In this document: piece after piece, positions 19,121 through 29,357 of the stretch
Layout of the letters: the number at the start of each line of letters is the position of its first letter
Position numbering within the stretch: position 1 is the stretch's first letter
Assembly: GCA_027923505.1 (NCBI GenBank)
Contig: BROI01000033.1
Coordinates: 214,136-278,135, forward strand
Direction: 5' to 3'
DNA length: 64,000 nucleotides
Source: Mayamaea pseudoterrestris
Taxonomy: Eukaryota; Bacillariophyta; Bacillariophyceae; Sellaphorales; Sellaphoraceae
The notes under the pieces: model-generated
Told to the model about the DNA's origin: nothing
Database searches by the model: none
What the model saw: the letters and a program-made list of their open reading frames with translations, nothing else
Position numbers and translations under genes: made by a program

Positions 19121-21592
19121 ATGTCACGGTGGTTGCAGAGCATTGGAAACGTTTTGGAGAAGCTGGATGATGGAGCTTCCCAAGCCATTCGCGAAACACT
19201 TGCACCATCAACTAATACTACCGCTATTAGCAATCAATATTACGAGAGCAGCGATAATGAGGAAGACGAAGACGAATATTATGACGAAGATGATTTGGAG
19301 GAAGGAGAAGAAATGGACGACGAGGACGAGGAAGAGGTGAATGACGCAGATGCTGCAATCAACAAGGAGACTGTCGTTGTCAATGCCAGAGACGATATGC
19401 CTGTCCAAATGGAACAAGATGAGCCGCAAAATGTTATTGTCCAAGAGACGGAAGCTGCCAAGGAGCCTGGCCAAGAGACAAGTAACGCTGCAGCGAATCA
19501 CGCAGCCGCAAAGACGGAAAAGCTACCTCCATTTACTACTGCGTTGACGTCGGCGGAAGAACCTGCATTGCAGACTCATCATCTAGTGGAGCCTACTGTA
19601 GAGCGAGCGAGTCAAGATGCGATAGATGCACCAGCTACGGCAGAAACGATGTCGACTGCCAAGGAAAGCAATCTGGTAAAAGAGACAGGAGCGGCAGCGG
19701 CATTTGCACATGCAGCGCCGGTGACTTTAACGATGCCGGATGAAGCTTCAGCAGCTACAAAAGCTTCCTCTCTTTCGTCACCGAATACTTTTAATGAAGA
19801 CTCGTCCAAATTTTCTTCTATTTCATCATCCGTTGGTTCTGTTATCGACAAGGATAGTAGCCAGCAAAAGCAGGCTGATGCCGAGCATGCTCGTCTCCAG
19901 CAAACCATTCATGCGCTGGAACAACGGTACCGAACCGATGTTTCCAAACTCACTGATCAAATGGCGCGCATGGAGCAGCAACACAAGCAACAAGTGCAAA
20001 CGATGAAGCAAAAGCATAGTCAGTCCAGTCAGCAACATGCGCAGCAACAAGATGCACTTTCGAAACAAGTCGAGTCGCTCCAGTCGCAACTAAACCACGC
20101 CAATAACGAGTTGACGGCGCAGCAACGCGAGCTTGACCAGGCTGCACATGACATTCAGCAGGAACGACAAGCCTGGAAGGAGGAAAAGCAAGAGCTGATG
20201 GAGGAGCAGGAGCAGGACCGTCTCGAATGGCAAGCGCAATTGTCGGAAACGCAGCGTGGTCAAAGCGATCAGCACCAGCAACACATACAGACGCTGCAGA
20301 TGCAGCTGCAGGAAGCGACGCGACAATCCAAAGCGCAGCAGATTGAAGCTAATAAAAGGCTTCAAGCATCGGTTGCGAGAGAGGAAGCTTTGCAGACTCA
20401 AGTTGGCGAGCTACAAACGCAACAATATGCACTGGAGCAGCAACTTGCGCAAGCGACGCAAGCAAACACTCAACTTGATAGTTCGTTAAGTGCTCTATCA
20501 AGTTCCTTGAGTCAAGCTCAGGAGCGGGAGCGGGCGGCGGAGCAAAAATTGGATGTCGCGTTGGAACAGCATCAGCGTCAAACCACGCAACGAATGGCTC
20601 GCCAGGTGGAGTTGGAGCAGAATGTTCAGGAATTGAGCGAGGCATTGTCCAAGCAACAGCACTCAATATCCCAGCAGCAGCCGTACAATGTAAACGACGC
20701 TACGACGACGACTTCCTCTGGTGGACAAGAGACTGGCGAAGTTTCGTGGAAGCAAAAGTATGAAACTGTCGCCAATGAACTCGACACGCTCCAATCGCAG
20801 TTCCAGTTGAGTCAGCAGCAATGCCAGGCGATTCAAAATGAGTTAAACGACATGTCCAAAGAGCGCGAGATGGAGCTGGCGCATGCTACTAATCGTCAAC
20901 GACAGCAGGATGCTGTTTTGGAGGACATGACGGGAAAGCTGCACCGGTTAGAGTCGACGTTGCGTGAACGACAGCAGAATCATACTGGCGCGGCAAGTAC
21001 TGCAGCAGCAGATTATAATCCAATAGCTACTGGTGCGAACGGACATGCTTTGCAACGGGCTATTCGGGATGCTGAGCATGCCAAGCAACAAATGGCAGCA
21101 CTGTCGGACCAGCTCATGCGTCAGCAAGGCACTGTTGATTCATACAAGGCAGAAAATCTCGCGCTAAAAGGCAGGTTACAAGCAGCCAATGCCAGAGCGG
21201 ATGCAGCAGAGATTCAAATGTCGTCGGAAATGGAGAGTGCCAATGAAGGACCGTACGGACCGACGCCATCCAAGAATCGCCGACGAGTCAAGGGTGGGCG
21301 CTACGGCCGCGGGTTTTCCTCTCGATCAATGCGGGCGACGCTGGGTATGAGAGCAGCGCCAGTGGGAAGCATACAAGAACAGATCGGCGGCACGGTGGAC
21401 GCATTTGACAAGTGGTTGCTTGACACGGGCGAAATTTTACGAAGCGAACCTGTTGCTCGGGTGGCTTTTACTGCCTACATTGCCGTGCTGCACGTTTGGT
21501 GCTTTGCTCTTGTGGCGTTTCACACAGTTCAGTCTGAACACGCCGACATCGGAGTCTTGACAAACCGAGCTGCACCACTGCATCATACTTGA
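19121..21592 (+). CDS. Golgin-84 (GOLGA5)-like tail-anchored coiled-coil protein
   Basis: 823 residues, single exon. It should be a Golgi tether anchored by its C-terminus. The start MSRWLQSIGNVLEKLDDGAS resembles the amphipathic N-terminus of plant and animal golgin-84. Residues ~44-75 are a highly acidic run (SSDNEEDEDEYYDEDDLEE). Residues ~245-710 form a Gln-rich coiled coil. The segment HALQRAIRDAEHAKQQMAAL...LSDQLMRQQGTVDSYKAEN matches the conserved golgin-84 C-terminal coiled coil in style. One transmembrane helix (~777-799, VARVAFTAYIAVLHVWCFALVAF) lies 24 residues from the end, as in the family. CASP/TMF golgins are alternatives, but the end of the protein fits golgin-84 best. It converges on the repeat-protein gene with only 73 bp between stops. 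Confidence 0.82.
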   Translation: MSRWLQSIGNVLEKLDDGASQAIRETLAPSTNTTAISNQYYESSDNEEDEDEYYDEDDLEEGEEMDDEDEEEVNDADAAINKETVVVNARDDMPVQMEQDEPQNVIVQETEAAKEPGQETSNAAANHAAAKTEKLPPFTTALTSAEEPALQTHHLVEPTVERASQDAIDAPATAETMSTAKESNLVKETGAAAAFAHAAPVTLTMPDEASAATKASSLSSPNTFNEDSSKFSSISSSVGSVIDKDSSQQKQADAEHARLQQTIHALEQRYRTDVSKLTDQMARMEQQHKQQVQTMKQKHSQSSQQHAQQQDALSKQVESLQSQLNHANNELTAQQRELDQAAHDIQQERQAWKEEKQELMEEQEQDRLEWQAQLSETQRGQSDQHQQHIQTLQMQLQEATRQSKAQQIEANKRLQASVAREEALQTQVGELQTQQYALEQQLAQATQANTQLDSSLSALSSSLSQAQERERAAEQKLDVALEQHQRQTTQRMARQVELEQNVQELSEALSKQQHSISQQQPYNVNDATTTTSSGGQETGEVSWKQKYETVANELDTLQSQFQLSQQQCQAIQNELNDMSKEREMELAHATNRQRQQDAVLEDMTGKLHRLESTLRERQQNHTGAASTAAADYNPIATGANGHALQRAIRDAEHAKQQMAALSDQLMRQQGTVDSYKAENLALKGRLQAANARADAAEIQMSSEMESANEGPYGPTPSKNRRRVKGGRYGRGFSSRSMRATLGMRAAPVGSIQEQIGGTVDAFDKWLLDTGEILRSEPVARVAFTAYIAVLHVWCFALVAFHTVQSEHADIGVLTNRAAPLHHT

Positions 21593-21665
21593 AGTACTAC
21601 GCAATAGCTCCTGTTGATGCTCATCAATTCAATTTCTGATTTGTTTTACTTGATTAAAAATAAAA

Positions 21666-24600
21666 TTATTTTACAAAGTCAAGTTTAGTGAAGCGAAAGG
21701 AGCCAGTCTGTATTCCAACGTACGGTGCAGGAGTGCCACCAGAGCAAATCCCTTTTGCAAAGTCAGGGGTAGTAGCGACAAGTTGGCCGTTGACGTACCA
21801 CTCCGCTCCTCGATTCGCACAGCGAATAATCGTCTTATCGCTTCGTCGAATCAATGTAGTGGTTTTAATCCTTTCAGTGTTTTCTGTCGAGTAAACTGTA
21901 ACCTCCACTGGTTGCTCAGGTCCGACAAATAAAGACCCTGCTATGTAGCCCTTATCCACAACAATGTTCCCCAAGAAGAAATCAGTGTCATACATAGTCC
22001 ATCCAAAATCGCCTGCAGCGTTTGGTTGCAGCTCAATCTCAAACGACTCAACGTTGAGAGTATGGCCTCCAAGACGCTGCAGCACTATCAGCTTGTCGTC
22101 CATGGCATGCGTGTTTTCAATCTCTGTGTGAAGTGAATAATCAACGAGTGTAGCACCCTGTAAGTCCTCGTCAACGACGTAGGGACAGAAACCTGACAGC
22201 TCATCGCTTCTGTCATGCTCAGGATCATTATTCTCCGTTTCTGTAAAGTCATCGTCGAGGCGAGAAAAGTCATTAACGTCAAGCTGAGGTGCATCAGACG
22301 TGGCCGAAGAATCAAACGCTTCGTAAATCGGCGTGTCGTAGTAATCGTTGAGAAACGGTGGCTCGTATGTTGGTGACGAGTCAATATTACCGTAGCTTTC
22401 TAGTGGCGGCCCAAAATGTTCGGAATGTTGGGGTTCGAACATTGCTGCTTCTCCGGAGTCACTGTAGCTCGTTGGAGCTGGATAGTTTGAAGTAGGATAT
22501 GGTGGCTCGAACGAATTTGCCTCAAATGCGCTGTAACTTGCAAGTGGCGGCCCGATTGTATCAAAATAAGGTGGTCCAGAGGACGAAACTGGCCCATTGA
22601 AATCACCAACGCTAGCCGATTGTTGATTGTTATGCAGAAAAAGCATTTCTTCGTCGTCGGCAGGCTCAGTAATCATGTGATTGTCGTCGTTGGCTACGAA
22701 TGGCCGCATCAACTCTTCATGTTCGAAAACCTCTGGCATCGCGCTAGCACGATAAGGTCGACTGAAAGTAGCTGCCTCTGTGACAGATCCATGATGACCT
22801 GCTGACGAAGGAGCTGATGGGGCCCACAGCGAGCCAAGGTATGCGTCATCTTTCACTGCCCTGTACGAAGCGCCGCCCGGTGCGTACGATTTTCTTGAAC
22901 CAGGAGAACTTTTTGCTGCATTTGAAGGAGAAGATAATCTCATTTGTGGTGCTTCAGCATCCTCTCGTTCTGCATTTGCTTGAAATTTCGGCGGCGACAT
23001 CGCAGATGACGACAGTCCATCAGGAAACACAGCCTCCTTGTTTTGTTTGTATTGGCTGTCACCGGGAGCGTATATTTCCGAAGAGCCCGAATTATTGGAA
23101 GTTCCGCTAGGTGCCGCAGCAAGGCTCGCAAGATAGCCAGTGTCTTTCGTCTGTGCGTACTTCATGCCAAATGGAGCGTGTGAATTTATCCGCCGCGCCA
23201 CCGACGACCCGGTCGAAAGTGAACTGAGATAATCTCCGGACGATGTGGTGGTTTCGGTTATTCTCTTTTGTTTATCGTAAGTATCTGATTCGGAGGAACT
23301 TGACGATGCAATGTCGACTTGAGGTGATCTTAACAAAGCACTAGTATAGCTATCGCCATGACTTGCCGAATTCTTCGATACAGACGAGCTGACATGACCC
23401 CCACGAGAAACGTCACTCAAAGGAACCGATGCAGACGATGAGAGTCCAGCGAGAAACCCCGTTTCCTCGACTCTTTTAAATTTAGCACCTCCAGGAGCAA
23501 ATGACTGCTTCGGGGGTAAGCTTGCTGCCGACATTGAGCTTAAGTAATCACTTGTTGTTGCAGATGAAGCACTTTGAGAGTTTATTGCTGAGTTGGCTTC
23601 TGTTGGAACAGACAAATACTCAGGCGCCGGAACAGATGTGGGCGACGACAAGCCTGCCAGAAATCCGGTGTCCCTGACTGGTTTATACTTGCCGCCACCA
23701 CCAGGAGCAAATGATTGCTTTGGTGTTGACGCCGATCTTTCTTTCGTCATGGCACTTAAATAGTCGCTTGTCGAGACAGCACGAGACGATGAACTGGAGT
23801 CCGGGCTGCTTGGACGGTAAATGGGTACCTTTGTTGATGAAGCTGTCGCATAGCTCCGCGATATCGATGAATCAGATACTGCGAATTCCTTGGCTCGTTG
23901 AATATTGTGGTCTCCGCCACCAGGAGCATAAGACTGCTGTCGTGTCGTCGAATCAGCAATATTTTGGCGAGATACAGTGCTTAAATAGGATGCGGCTTTT
24001 GTTGAAACCGTCGCTTTTGATCCGTTATGATTTGGGCTTGGAACGTTCGATTCATGTATTGTCGGAGGTGCTGCTGCCGATGATAAACTGGCCAGGAAAC
24101 CAGTCTCCTTTACCGGTTTGAACTTGCCGCCGCCAGGTGCATAAGACTGTTTCGTTGGCGTTCCTGATTTGTTGCTAGCCATGGCGCTCAAGTAGTCACT
24201 GCTTGACGAAGCTGCTGATACTCTTGCATTTTGACTTGATCGAAACGAGCCGTGATTTGACTCAGTTGACGGCTGGCTTGCCGTTGGAGCTGGCGAGTCG
24301 CTAGGCATTTGATTCGATGATGCTTCTGACAAACCTGCTAGAAATCCGGTTTCTTTTACAGGTTTCCACTTGCCTCCGCCACCAGGGGCAAAGGACTGCC
24401 TGATCTTTGAACCAGGTGAGGAAGATTGAACAGCAGCAGCTCCTTGCGCATCTGTTGATGAGAAATTGCTTACACCGTCGTGTGAGAGAACTGCTGAATC
24501 TCGTTCATTGACCAGATCATGAGCAGGTGGCGTTGATGATAAGCCTGCCAAGAATCCTGTCGCCTTAACTGGCATGAACCGTTTGCCTCCTCCGGGAGCA

Positions 24601-27581
24601 AAAGATTGTTTCGTTGTAAAAGTAGGGCTGGATGAAGTAGATTTCGTGTCGTGCTCTTTATTGGCGGACTCGGACGTCAAGCCGATTGATCGAGGTAAAC
24701 TTGATGCGTATGACCCAGACTCCTTAATAGGCTTCCACGTGCCGCCGCCGCCAGGAGCGTAATTTTGCTTTGGAACATTTGCCGCAACGCTCGACGTACC
24801 AGGCACGGAACTCTGAAAATCACCCGCTGATGAAGGAGCAGCGTCTGCCAAGCCTTTTGGTTGATAGTCACTGCTTTGTGGCTGACTGCGTGACCGAAAG
24901 TTGGGATCTGAAACTGCCGGATAGCTGGGTGCAGCCGTAGATGCTGCCGATGACAAACCGGCAAGAACCCCAGACTCCTTGACAGGTTTCCACTTGCCAC
25001 CGCCACCAGGAGCAAATGATTGCTTTGAACCCTTGAAAGCATCACCCGTTGCGCCAGACGATGACATGGAACTCAGGTAGTCGCCGGTGGATGCAGGAAC
25101 TGCTTTGCTTATCAAACCGCTCCGTTGCGGCGGATCCAGTGAAGATTTAAGTTCTGGAGCAGCGCTATTTTCTGGATTCTGTGCTGAAGCAACCGAAGAT
25201 AAGCCGGCAAGAAATCCAGACTCCTTGACAGGTTTCCACTTGCCACCGCCACCAGGAGCAAATGATTGCTTTGAAACCTTGGAAGCATCACCCGTTGCGC
25301 CAGACGATGACATGGAACTCAGGTAGTCACCGGTGGATGCAGGAACTGCTGTGCTTAACAAACCGCTCCGTTGCGGCAAATCCGGTGAAGATTTAAGTTC
25401 TGGAGCAGCGCTATTTTCTGGTTTCGGGACAGAAGAAGCTGCGGACGATAAACCAGCAAGAAATCCAGACTCCTTGACAGGTTTCCATTTGCCACCGCCA
25501 CCAGGAGCAAACGATTGTTTTGGAACCTTTGAAGAAACTGTCGCACCCGACATGGAACTCAAGTAGTCACCAGTTGATGCAGGAGCAGAGTTTGCCGAAC
25601 CAATTGGTTGCGAAGGAGGGCTTGGCTCTGGAGCAGCGCTATAAATTGGCTTTGGAGTAGAAGAAGCTGTGGATGATAAACCTGCAAGAAATCCAGATTC
25701 CTTGACGGGATTCCACTTGCCGCTGCCACCAGGAGCAAACGACTGTTTCGGAGCCTTTGAAGAACCTGTCGCACCCGACATGGAACTCAAGTAATCAATC
25801 GTTGATGCAGGAGCAGAGTTTGCCGAACCAATTGGTTGCGAAGGAGGGCTTGGTTCTGGAGCAGCGCTATAAACTGGTTTTGGAGTAGAAGAAGCTGTGG
25901 ACGATAAACCGGCAAGAAACCCAGATTCCTTAACAGGTTTCCACTTGCCACCACCACCAGGAGCAAAGGACTGTTTCGACAACTTTGAAGAATCTGTTGC
26001 ACCCGACATGGAACTCAAGTAGTCACCCGTCGATGCAGACGCAGCAGAGTTGGCTGCGCTACTCGTCTGATATGGGCTGTCGCTTTGCGGCAAGCTTGCA
26101 GGAACGCTTGGCCCACGAGCAGTTGGAGAAGCCGGCGCGCGATCATTAGACTCGTTGGACGATAAATAGGCAAGGAATCCAGTCTCCTTGACGGGTTTCC
26201 ACTTGCCACCAGGAGCGTACGACTGTTGTTTCGGAGCCTTTGAAGCTGACACACCCGACATGGCACTTAAATAATCGCTCGTCGATGCGGCAGCTGTTGA
26301 TTGTTGCGTGAATTCATTCGATTCGTCACGATCCGGCGACTTGTAGTAGCTCGGTGGTGCTGCAGGTGCAGATGAAGATTGGGGTGCAGCAGTGGCTTCT
26401 GTAATTGTATGCGAGGCTGACAGTCCCGCCAGAAATCCAGTCTCCTTGGCTTGCTTGAACTTGCTAGCGGGCGCGTACGATTTCTGCTTGCTGCCGCTGG
26501 CCGTTTGTCCCTTGGACATGCGACTCAAATAGTCCGTCGTTGACGCTGCAGCATTATCTGATGCTTGCTCTGAACTCGACGCAGCCGACTGCGACTTCCA
26601 TTTAGTTGCTCCTCCTGGTGCGTAGGAGGACTGCTTGCTGGTGTCGCTCATCGTTTGCGACGACGAAGAAGACGACGTTGATCCCTTGGACATGCGAGTC
26701 AAGTAGTCACTCGTGGATGCAGCACCGTTGGATGATTCATCAACCGTCGCCGCATTTTTGGAATCAAGCGAGAGGGACCGAGACGACGACGATGATTTCC
26801 AACTGCCTGGAGAGTAGGATTTTTGATTGCTGCTGGTGGAACTTGTCGAAGACGCCATTCGACTCAAGTAGTCGCTCGTCGAAGCAGCAGGCGCAGAATT
26901 TACGTCGTGACTCGTCGCTTGCTGTTCGTTTCCAGTGCGAGCCGACTCGGACGAACCTGCCGACTGCTTCCAACTGCTACTAGCTCCTGATCCAGGAGCG
27001 TAGCTATTCTTGCTCTTGCTGCTGCTACCCGTTGCTCTTTCGGCGCTTGGTCCAGCGCTAGACATGGACGACAAGTAGTCGGATGATGACGCAGCAGCTG
27101 TCGCTGTGGCTTTTGGTGCAGTCACTTTGGCATCCTTTGATTGAGAATTTGCCTTTGAACTCGTTCCATATGGAGCGTAGGAAACTTTCATTGTCGTCGT
27201 AGAGAGTTCTTGCTTGGACGAGGACGAAAGCGCCGACAAGTAGTCCATGGTTGATGCCGCTGCTGCTGTTGCTGCAGCTTCGTCTTTCGTCGCTGGCACT
27301 TCGGCGAATGAATGACGAGCCAATGGCAATCGTTCGTCGTCACGTTTCGAGCCGTCATGATGATGATGCTGTGACTTGGAAGCGCCAGATGCAGCAGGAG
27401 GAGCAGGAGCAAACGACGACGATTGACTGCTGCTGCGGCTTGCACTCGATTCCAATTGATTCAAGTAAGAATTGGAACCAAAGGCTGCCGCAGCTTGCTC
27501 CGAAGGCTTGACTTGTAGACATGCGACTAGCAGAATGCATAGCCATTGCCTTGGTGACTTTGAAAGGACTGCTGCTGTCAT
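21666..27581 (-). CDS. Giant plastid-targeted sticker-and-spacer repeat protein (candidate Rubisco/pyrenoid linker)
   Basis: 1971 residues from the ATG at 27581. An upstream in-frame ATG at 27686 would add 35 residues before the signal peptide. The start MTAAVLSKSPRQWLCILLVA... is a signal peptide ending AAAA-FGSNSYLNQLE, with Phe at +1 as in diatom plastid proteins. About 21 imperfect units of ~50-95 residues follow (nt ~22780-27250). The unit is [AS]STxDYLSSMS, a Ser/Ala spacer, then K-Q-S-[FY]-APGGGG-KWKPVKESGFLAGLSS. KW[KN]P occurs seven times (plus codes near 24361, 24983, 25230, 25485, 25706, 25938, 26196) and TWKP once. N-terminal units lack the second half; the central ones are near-identical. 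An acidic Pro/Tyr-rich region with GPPL.SY motifs precedes a ~150-residue globular domain ending FRFTKLDFVK. The layout suits a condensate scaffold. A silica-associated role is an alternative, but plastid targeting argues against it. Confidence 0.85.
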   Translation of the reverse strand: MTAAVLSKSPRQWLCILLVACLQVKPSEQAAAAFGSNSYLNQLESSASRSSSQSSSFAPAPPAASGASKSQHHHHDGSKRDDERLPLARHSFAEVPATKDEAAATAAAASTMDYLSALSSSSKQELSTTTMKVSYAPYGTSSKANSQSKDAKVTAPKATATAAASSSDYLSSMSSAGPSAERATGSSSKSKNSYAPGSGASSSWKQSAGSSESARTGNEQQATSHDVNSAPAASTSDYLSRMASSTSSTSSNQKSYSPGSWKSSSSSRSLSLDSKNAATVDESSNGAASTSDYLTRMSKGSTSSSSSSQTMSDTSKQSSYAPGGATKWKSQSAASSSEQASDNAAASTTDYLSRMSKGQTASGSKQKSYAPASKFKQAKETGFLAGLSASHTITEATAAPQSSSAPAAPPSYYKSPDRDESNEFTQQSTAAASTSDYLSAMSGVSASKAPKQQSYAPGGKWKPVKETGFLAYLSSNESNDRAPASPTARGPSVPASLPQSDSPYQTSSAANSAASASTGDYLSSMSGATDSSKLSKQSFAPGGGGKWKPVKESGFLAGLSSTASSTPKPVYSAAPEPSPPSQPIGSANSAPASTIDYLSSMSGATGSSKAPKQSFAPGGSGKWNPVKESGFLAGLSSTASSTPKPIYSAAPEPSPPSQPIGSANSAPASTGDYLSSMSGATVSSKVPKQSFAPGGGGKWKPVKESGFLAGLSSAASSVPKPENSAAPELKSSPDLPQRSGLLSTAVPASTGDYLSSMSSSGATGDASKVSKQSFAPGGGGKWKPVKESGFLAGLSSVASAQNPENSAAPELKSSLDPPQRSGLISKAVPASTGDYLSSMSSSGATGDAFKGSKQSFAPGGGGKWKPVKESGVLAGLSSAASTAAPSYPAVSDPNFRSRSQPQSSDYQPKGLADAAPSSAGDFQSSVPGTSSVAANVPKQNYAPGGGGTWKPIKESGSYASSLPRSIGLTSESANKEHDTKSTSSSPTFTTKQSFAPGGGKRFMPVKATGFLAGLSSTPPAHDLVNERDSAVLSHDGVSNFSSTDAQGAAAVQSSSPGSKIRQSFAPGGGGKWKPVKETGFLAGLSEASSNQMPSDSPAPTASQPSTESNHGSFRSSQNARVSAASSSSDYLSAMASNKSGTPTKQSYAPGGGKFKPVKETGFLASLSSAAAPPTIHESNVPSPNHNGSKATVSTKAASYLSTVSRQNIADSTTRQQSYAPGGGDHNIQRAKEFAVSDSSISRSYATASSTKVPIYRPSSPDSSSSSRAVSTSDYLSAMTKERSASTPKQSFAPGGGGKYKPVRDTGFLAGLSSPTSVPAPEYLSVPTEANSAINSQSASSATTSDYLSSMSAASLPPKQSFAPGGAKFKRVEETGFLAGLSSSASVPLSDVSRGGHVSSSVSKNSASHGDSYTSALLRSPQVDIASSSSSESDTYDKQKRITETTTSSGDYLSSLSTGSSVARRINSHAPFGMKYAQTKDTGYLASLAAAPSGTSNNSGSSEIYAPGDSQYKQNKEAVFPDGLSSSAMSPPKFQANAEREDAEAPQMRLSSPSNAAKSSPGSRKSYAPGGASYRAVKDDAYLGSLWAPSAPSSAGHHGSVTEAATFSRPYRASAMPEVFEHEELMRPFVANDDNHMITEPADDEEMLFLHNNQQSASVGDFNGPVSSSGPPYFDTIGPPLASYSAFEANSFEPPYPTSNYPAPTSYSDSGEAAMFEPQHSEHFGPPLESYGNIDSSPTYEPPFLNDYYDTPIYEAFDSSATSDAPQLDVNDFSRLDDDFTETENNDPEHDRSDELSGFCPYVVDEDLQGATLVDYSLHTEIENTHAMDDKLIVLQRLGGHTLNVESFEIELQPNAAGDFGWTMYDTDFFLGNIVVDKGYIAGSLFVGPEQPVEVTVYSTENTERIKTTTLIRRSDKTIIRCANRGAEWYVNGQLVATTPDFAKGICSGGTPAPYVGIQTGSFRFTKLDFVK
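25087..26060 (-). repeat. Near-identical tandem coding repeats (246-bp and 228-bp periods)
   Basis: Within the repeat protein, two neighbouring units at 25087 and 25333 are offset by 246 bp (82 codons). Two more at 25559 and 25787 are offset by 228 bp (76 codons). They differ by few bases, including at silent positions, so they arose by recent duplication or gene conversion. All periods are multiples of three. Confidence 0.85.
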
Positions 27582-28050
27582 GATTTTGATGGCTGATTGG
27601 TTGGCGGCAGCTAGGGGTACAAGCACTGAATGTAAATCAATCAATCCAACAAGGACTTGAAACAGCAGTGATAAGAGTCTCCTCAAACCGATTATATATA
27701 CAGTGAATGCGATAAGCTACCGGTAGTCGGATGATGGTCTTTTGATGGACGACTCGGTTGATGGATCCAAATCCTAAAGGCCGAAAGCGTTTGCGGTCGT
27801 TGATCAAGGATGAGGTGCGGCGAGACGTTCATCGATGGTGGGACACGTCGATCACTCGTTTCGGCGAGCAAACACATCAACATGCCAACGGCTGCGACTG
27901 ACGTATGCAGACACTGAGTGTCAAGCAGAGTGTACGTTGGTCAAAGTCGCAACGAGAATGGTGCAATGTAAATACCAGTAGCTAACCTGTGACTATCTAT
28001 TCAATTCTATTGCGCACATACGTCGCGCTTGATACTTTGGCAGTCAGCAT
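27582..28050. promoter_or_regulatory. Promoter region of the repeat protein and 3' flank of the SAC3-domain gene
   Basis: 469 bp between two minus-strand genes. One CRE-type TGACGT is at 27899-27904, about 320 bp upstream of the repeat-protein start. That is the same motif class and similar distance as at the PyShell-like gene. A minus-strand upstream ATG at 27686 lies here. No other gene is seen. Confidence 0.45.
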
Positions 28051-29357
28051 TCAATGAGAATCCCTGGTTTCGTCAATAGATGCTTCACCAAAGTGCTGTA
28101 GATACAATCGCGTCTCCGCAATGTCATGAAAGCCCAACCACACTTGCACCTGCTGGACACTCACTTTGGGTCGATACGCGACCAAGATGCGCCTCATGGC
28201 CGCGTCACGGACACGCTGGAGCATAAAGTCCATGAGATAGGCCGACATGTGAGGAGCGGATTGATAGAGTTGAAAGAATGAACTGTAATTGCTCATTGCC
28301 ACGGCCAGCAGTACGTTAATGGCATGCTCGCAGCTCGGTTTGCTAACAGGATCATTTGCATCGTTGGTAAATTGTGTTGCTTGCATCAAAAAGAGCCGGA
28401 GTTCCAAACAAGAGTTGCGAACAATTGCGTAGAGTATCGAGTAAGCTGTAAACTCATCCGCAGCTTCGGGTGATTGGTGCAGCGATCGAGCACCTCTATT
28501 GATGGCAAACGCATGGCTTGTCGCATTCGTCAAACCATCACGGCCAATTTCCAAAGGCTCAGTCAATTCGAAACGTCCACTCGTCAAGCTCTGAATCATG
28601 CTTTGGCACTTGTTGAATTCATCCAAATCGCCATGCTCCAACAAGATGCGCGCATGCGTTTCGTAAACGTCCAATACAAACAGATTGCGAATGTTCTGCA
28701 CGGTCAAATCTTGTCGCACGCTCTTGAGCTGGTCGTTGGCATATTCAAAGTCTTCCGTTTGTATATAGTGCTGTTTTATATGCGCCAAGGACTTGACGAG
28801 AATGTTAAGTGGTCGAACGTCTTGAGGATTTGGAAAATCGGTCAGTCGCAAGTAGGATTTTTCAATCGATTGGTTGCGTCCTACCAAGCTTGACAGTGTA
28901 AATGGTTCTTCAGCTATAGCGGAAGAAACTCTAGAGCTTGATAACGACTGATTGAGAAGGCAAGAAGTTTTATTTGTCGAGCTTGCTGAGCTCGTCGAGT
29001 TGCAAGAGAATCGGTTCTGTCGATGGCATGCATGGCATGGCATGGAAATGAAAAAACGAGAATAGAGAACAGTCTGTTAGCTGTTGCTGATGAGCTTGCA
29101 AGGACGACTCCATTCAATCTAATACATACCTCTCGTTCCTTGCGCTTCCGCTTCTCTGCCTTGGTCAGTTGAATGTCAAAGTCGTTGGTCGATGGTCTGC
29201 ATGACGAATCACTGCCGCTGCATCTGCTCATGGTTGTTCCTGCATGATGATTCTTGATACCCTTGCTTCCCAAGTCTTGTCGATAGACTGCTGCTGTTTC
29301 AAATCCATTTAAATTTGTTTCTGACTTCCGTCGTTTCTTCTTCATCTTTTGCTCCAT
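28051..29357 (-). CDS. SAC3/GANP-domain protein, LENG8/THP3-like, two exons
   Basis: Inferred CDS is complement(join(28051..29016, 29130..29357)), 397 residues. The 113-bp phase-0 intron runs GTATGT...CAG. THP3/LENG8 proteins act in nuclear mRNA processing and export with a PCI-type helical repeat. Exon 1 is basic (MEQKMKKKRRK...) and ends in TKAEKRKRKERE, a nuclear-signal-like segment normal for the family just before the SAC3 core. The core signatures are IEKSYLRLTDFPNPQDVRPL, QLKSVRQDLTVQNIRN, and VYETHARILLEHGDLDEFNKC. The N-terminus is shorter than in animal LENG8, so upstream exons may be missing. The start shares a 212-bp bidirectional promoter with the small membrane protein gene. Confidence 0.88.

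Noticed and set aside
21666-27581. Silaffin/cingulin-type silica protein
   Set aside because: Ser/Lys richness and repeats fit loosely, but the Phe at the signal cleavage site indicates plastid import rather than the silica vesicle. Kept only as an alternative.
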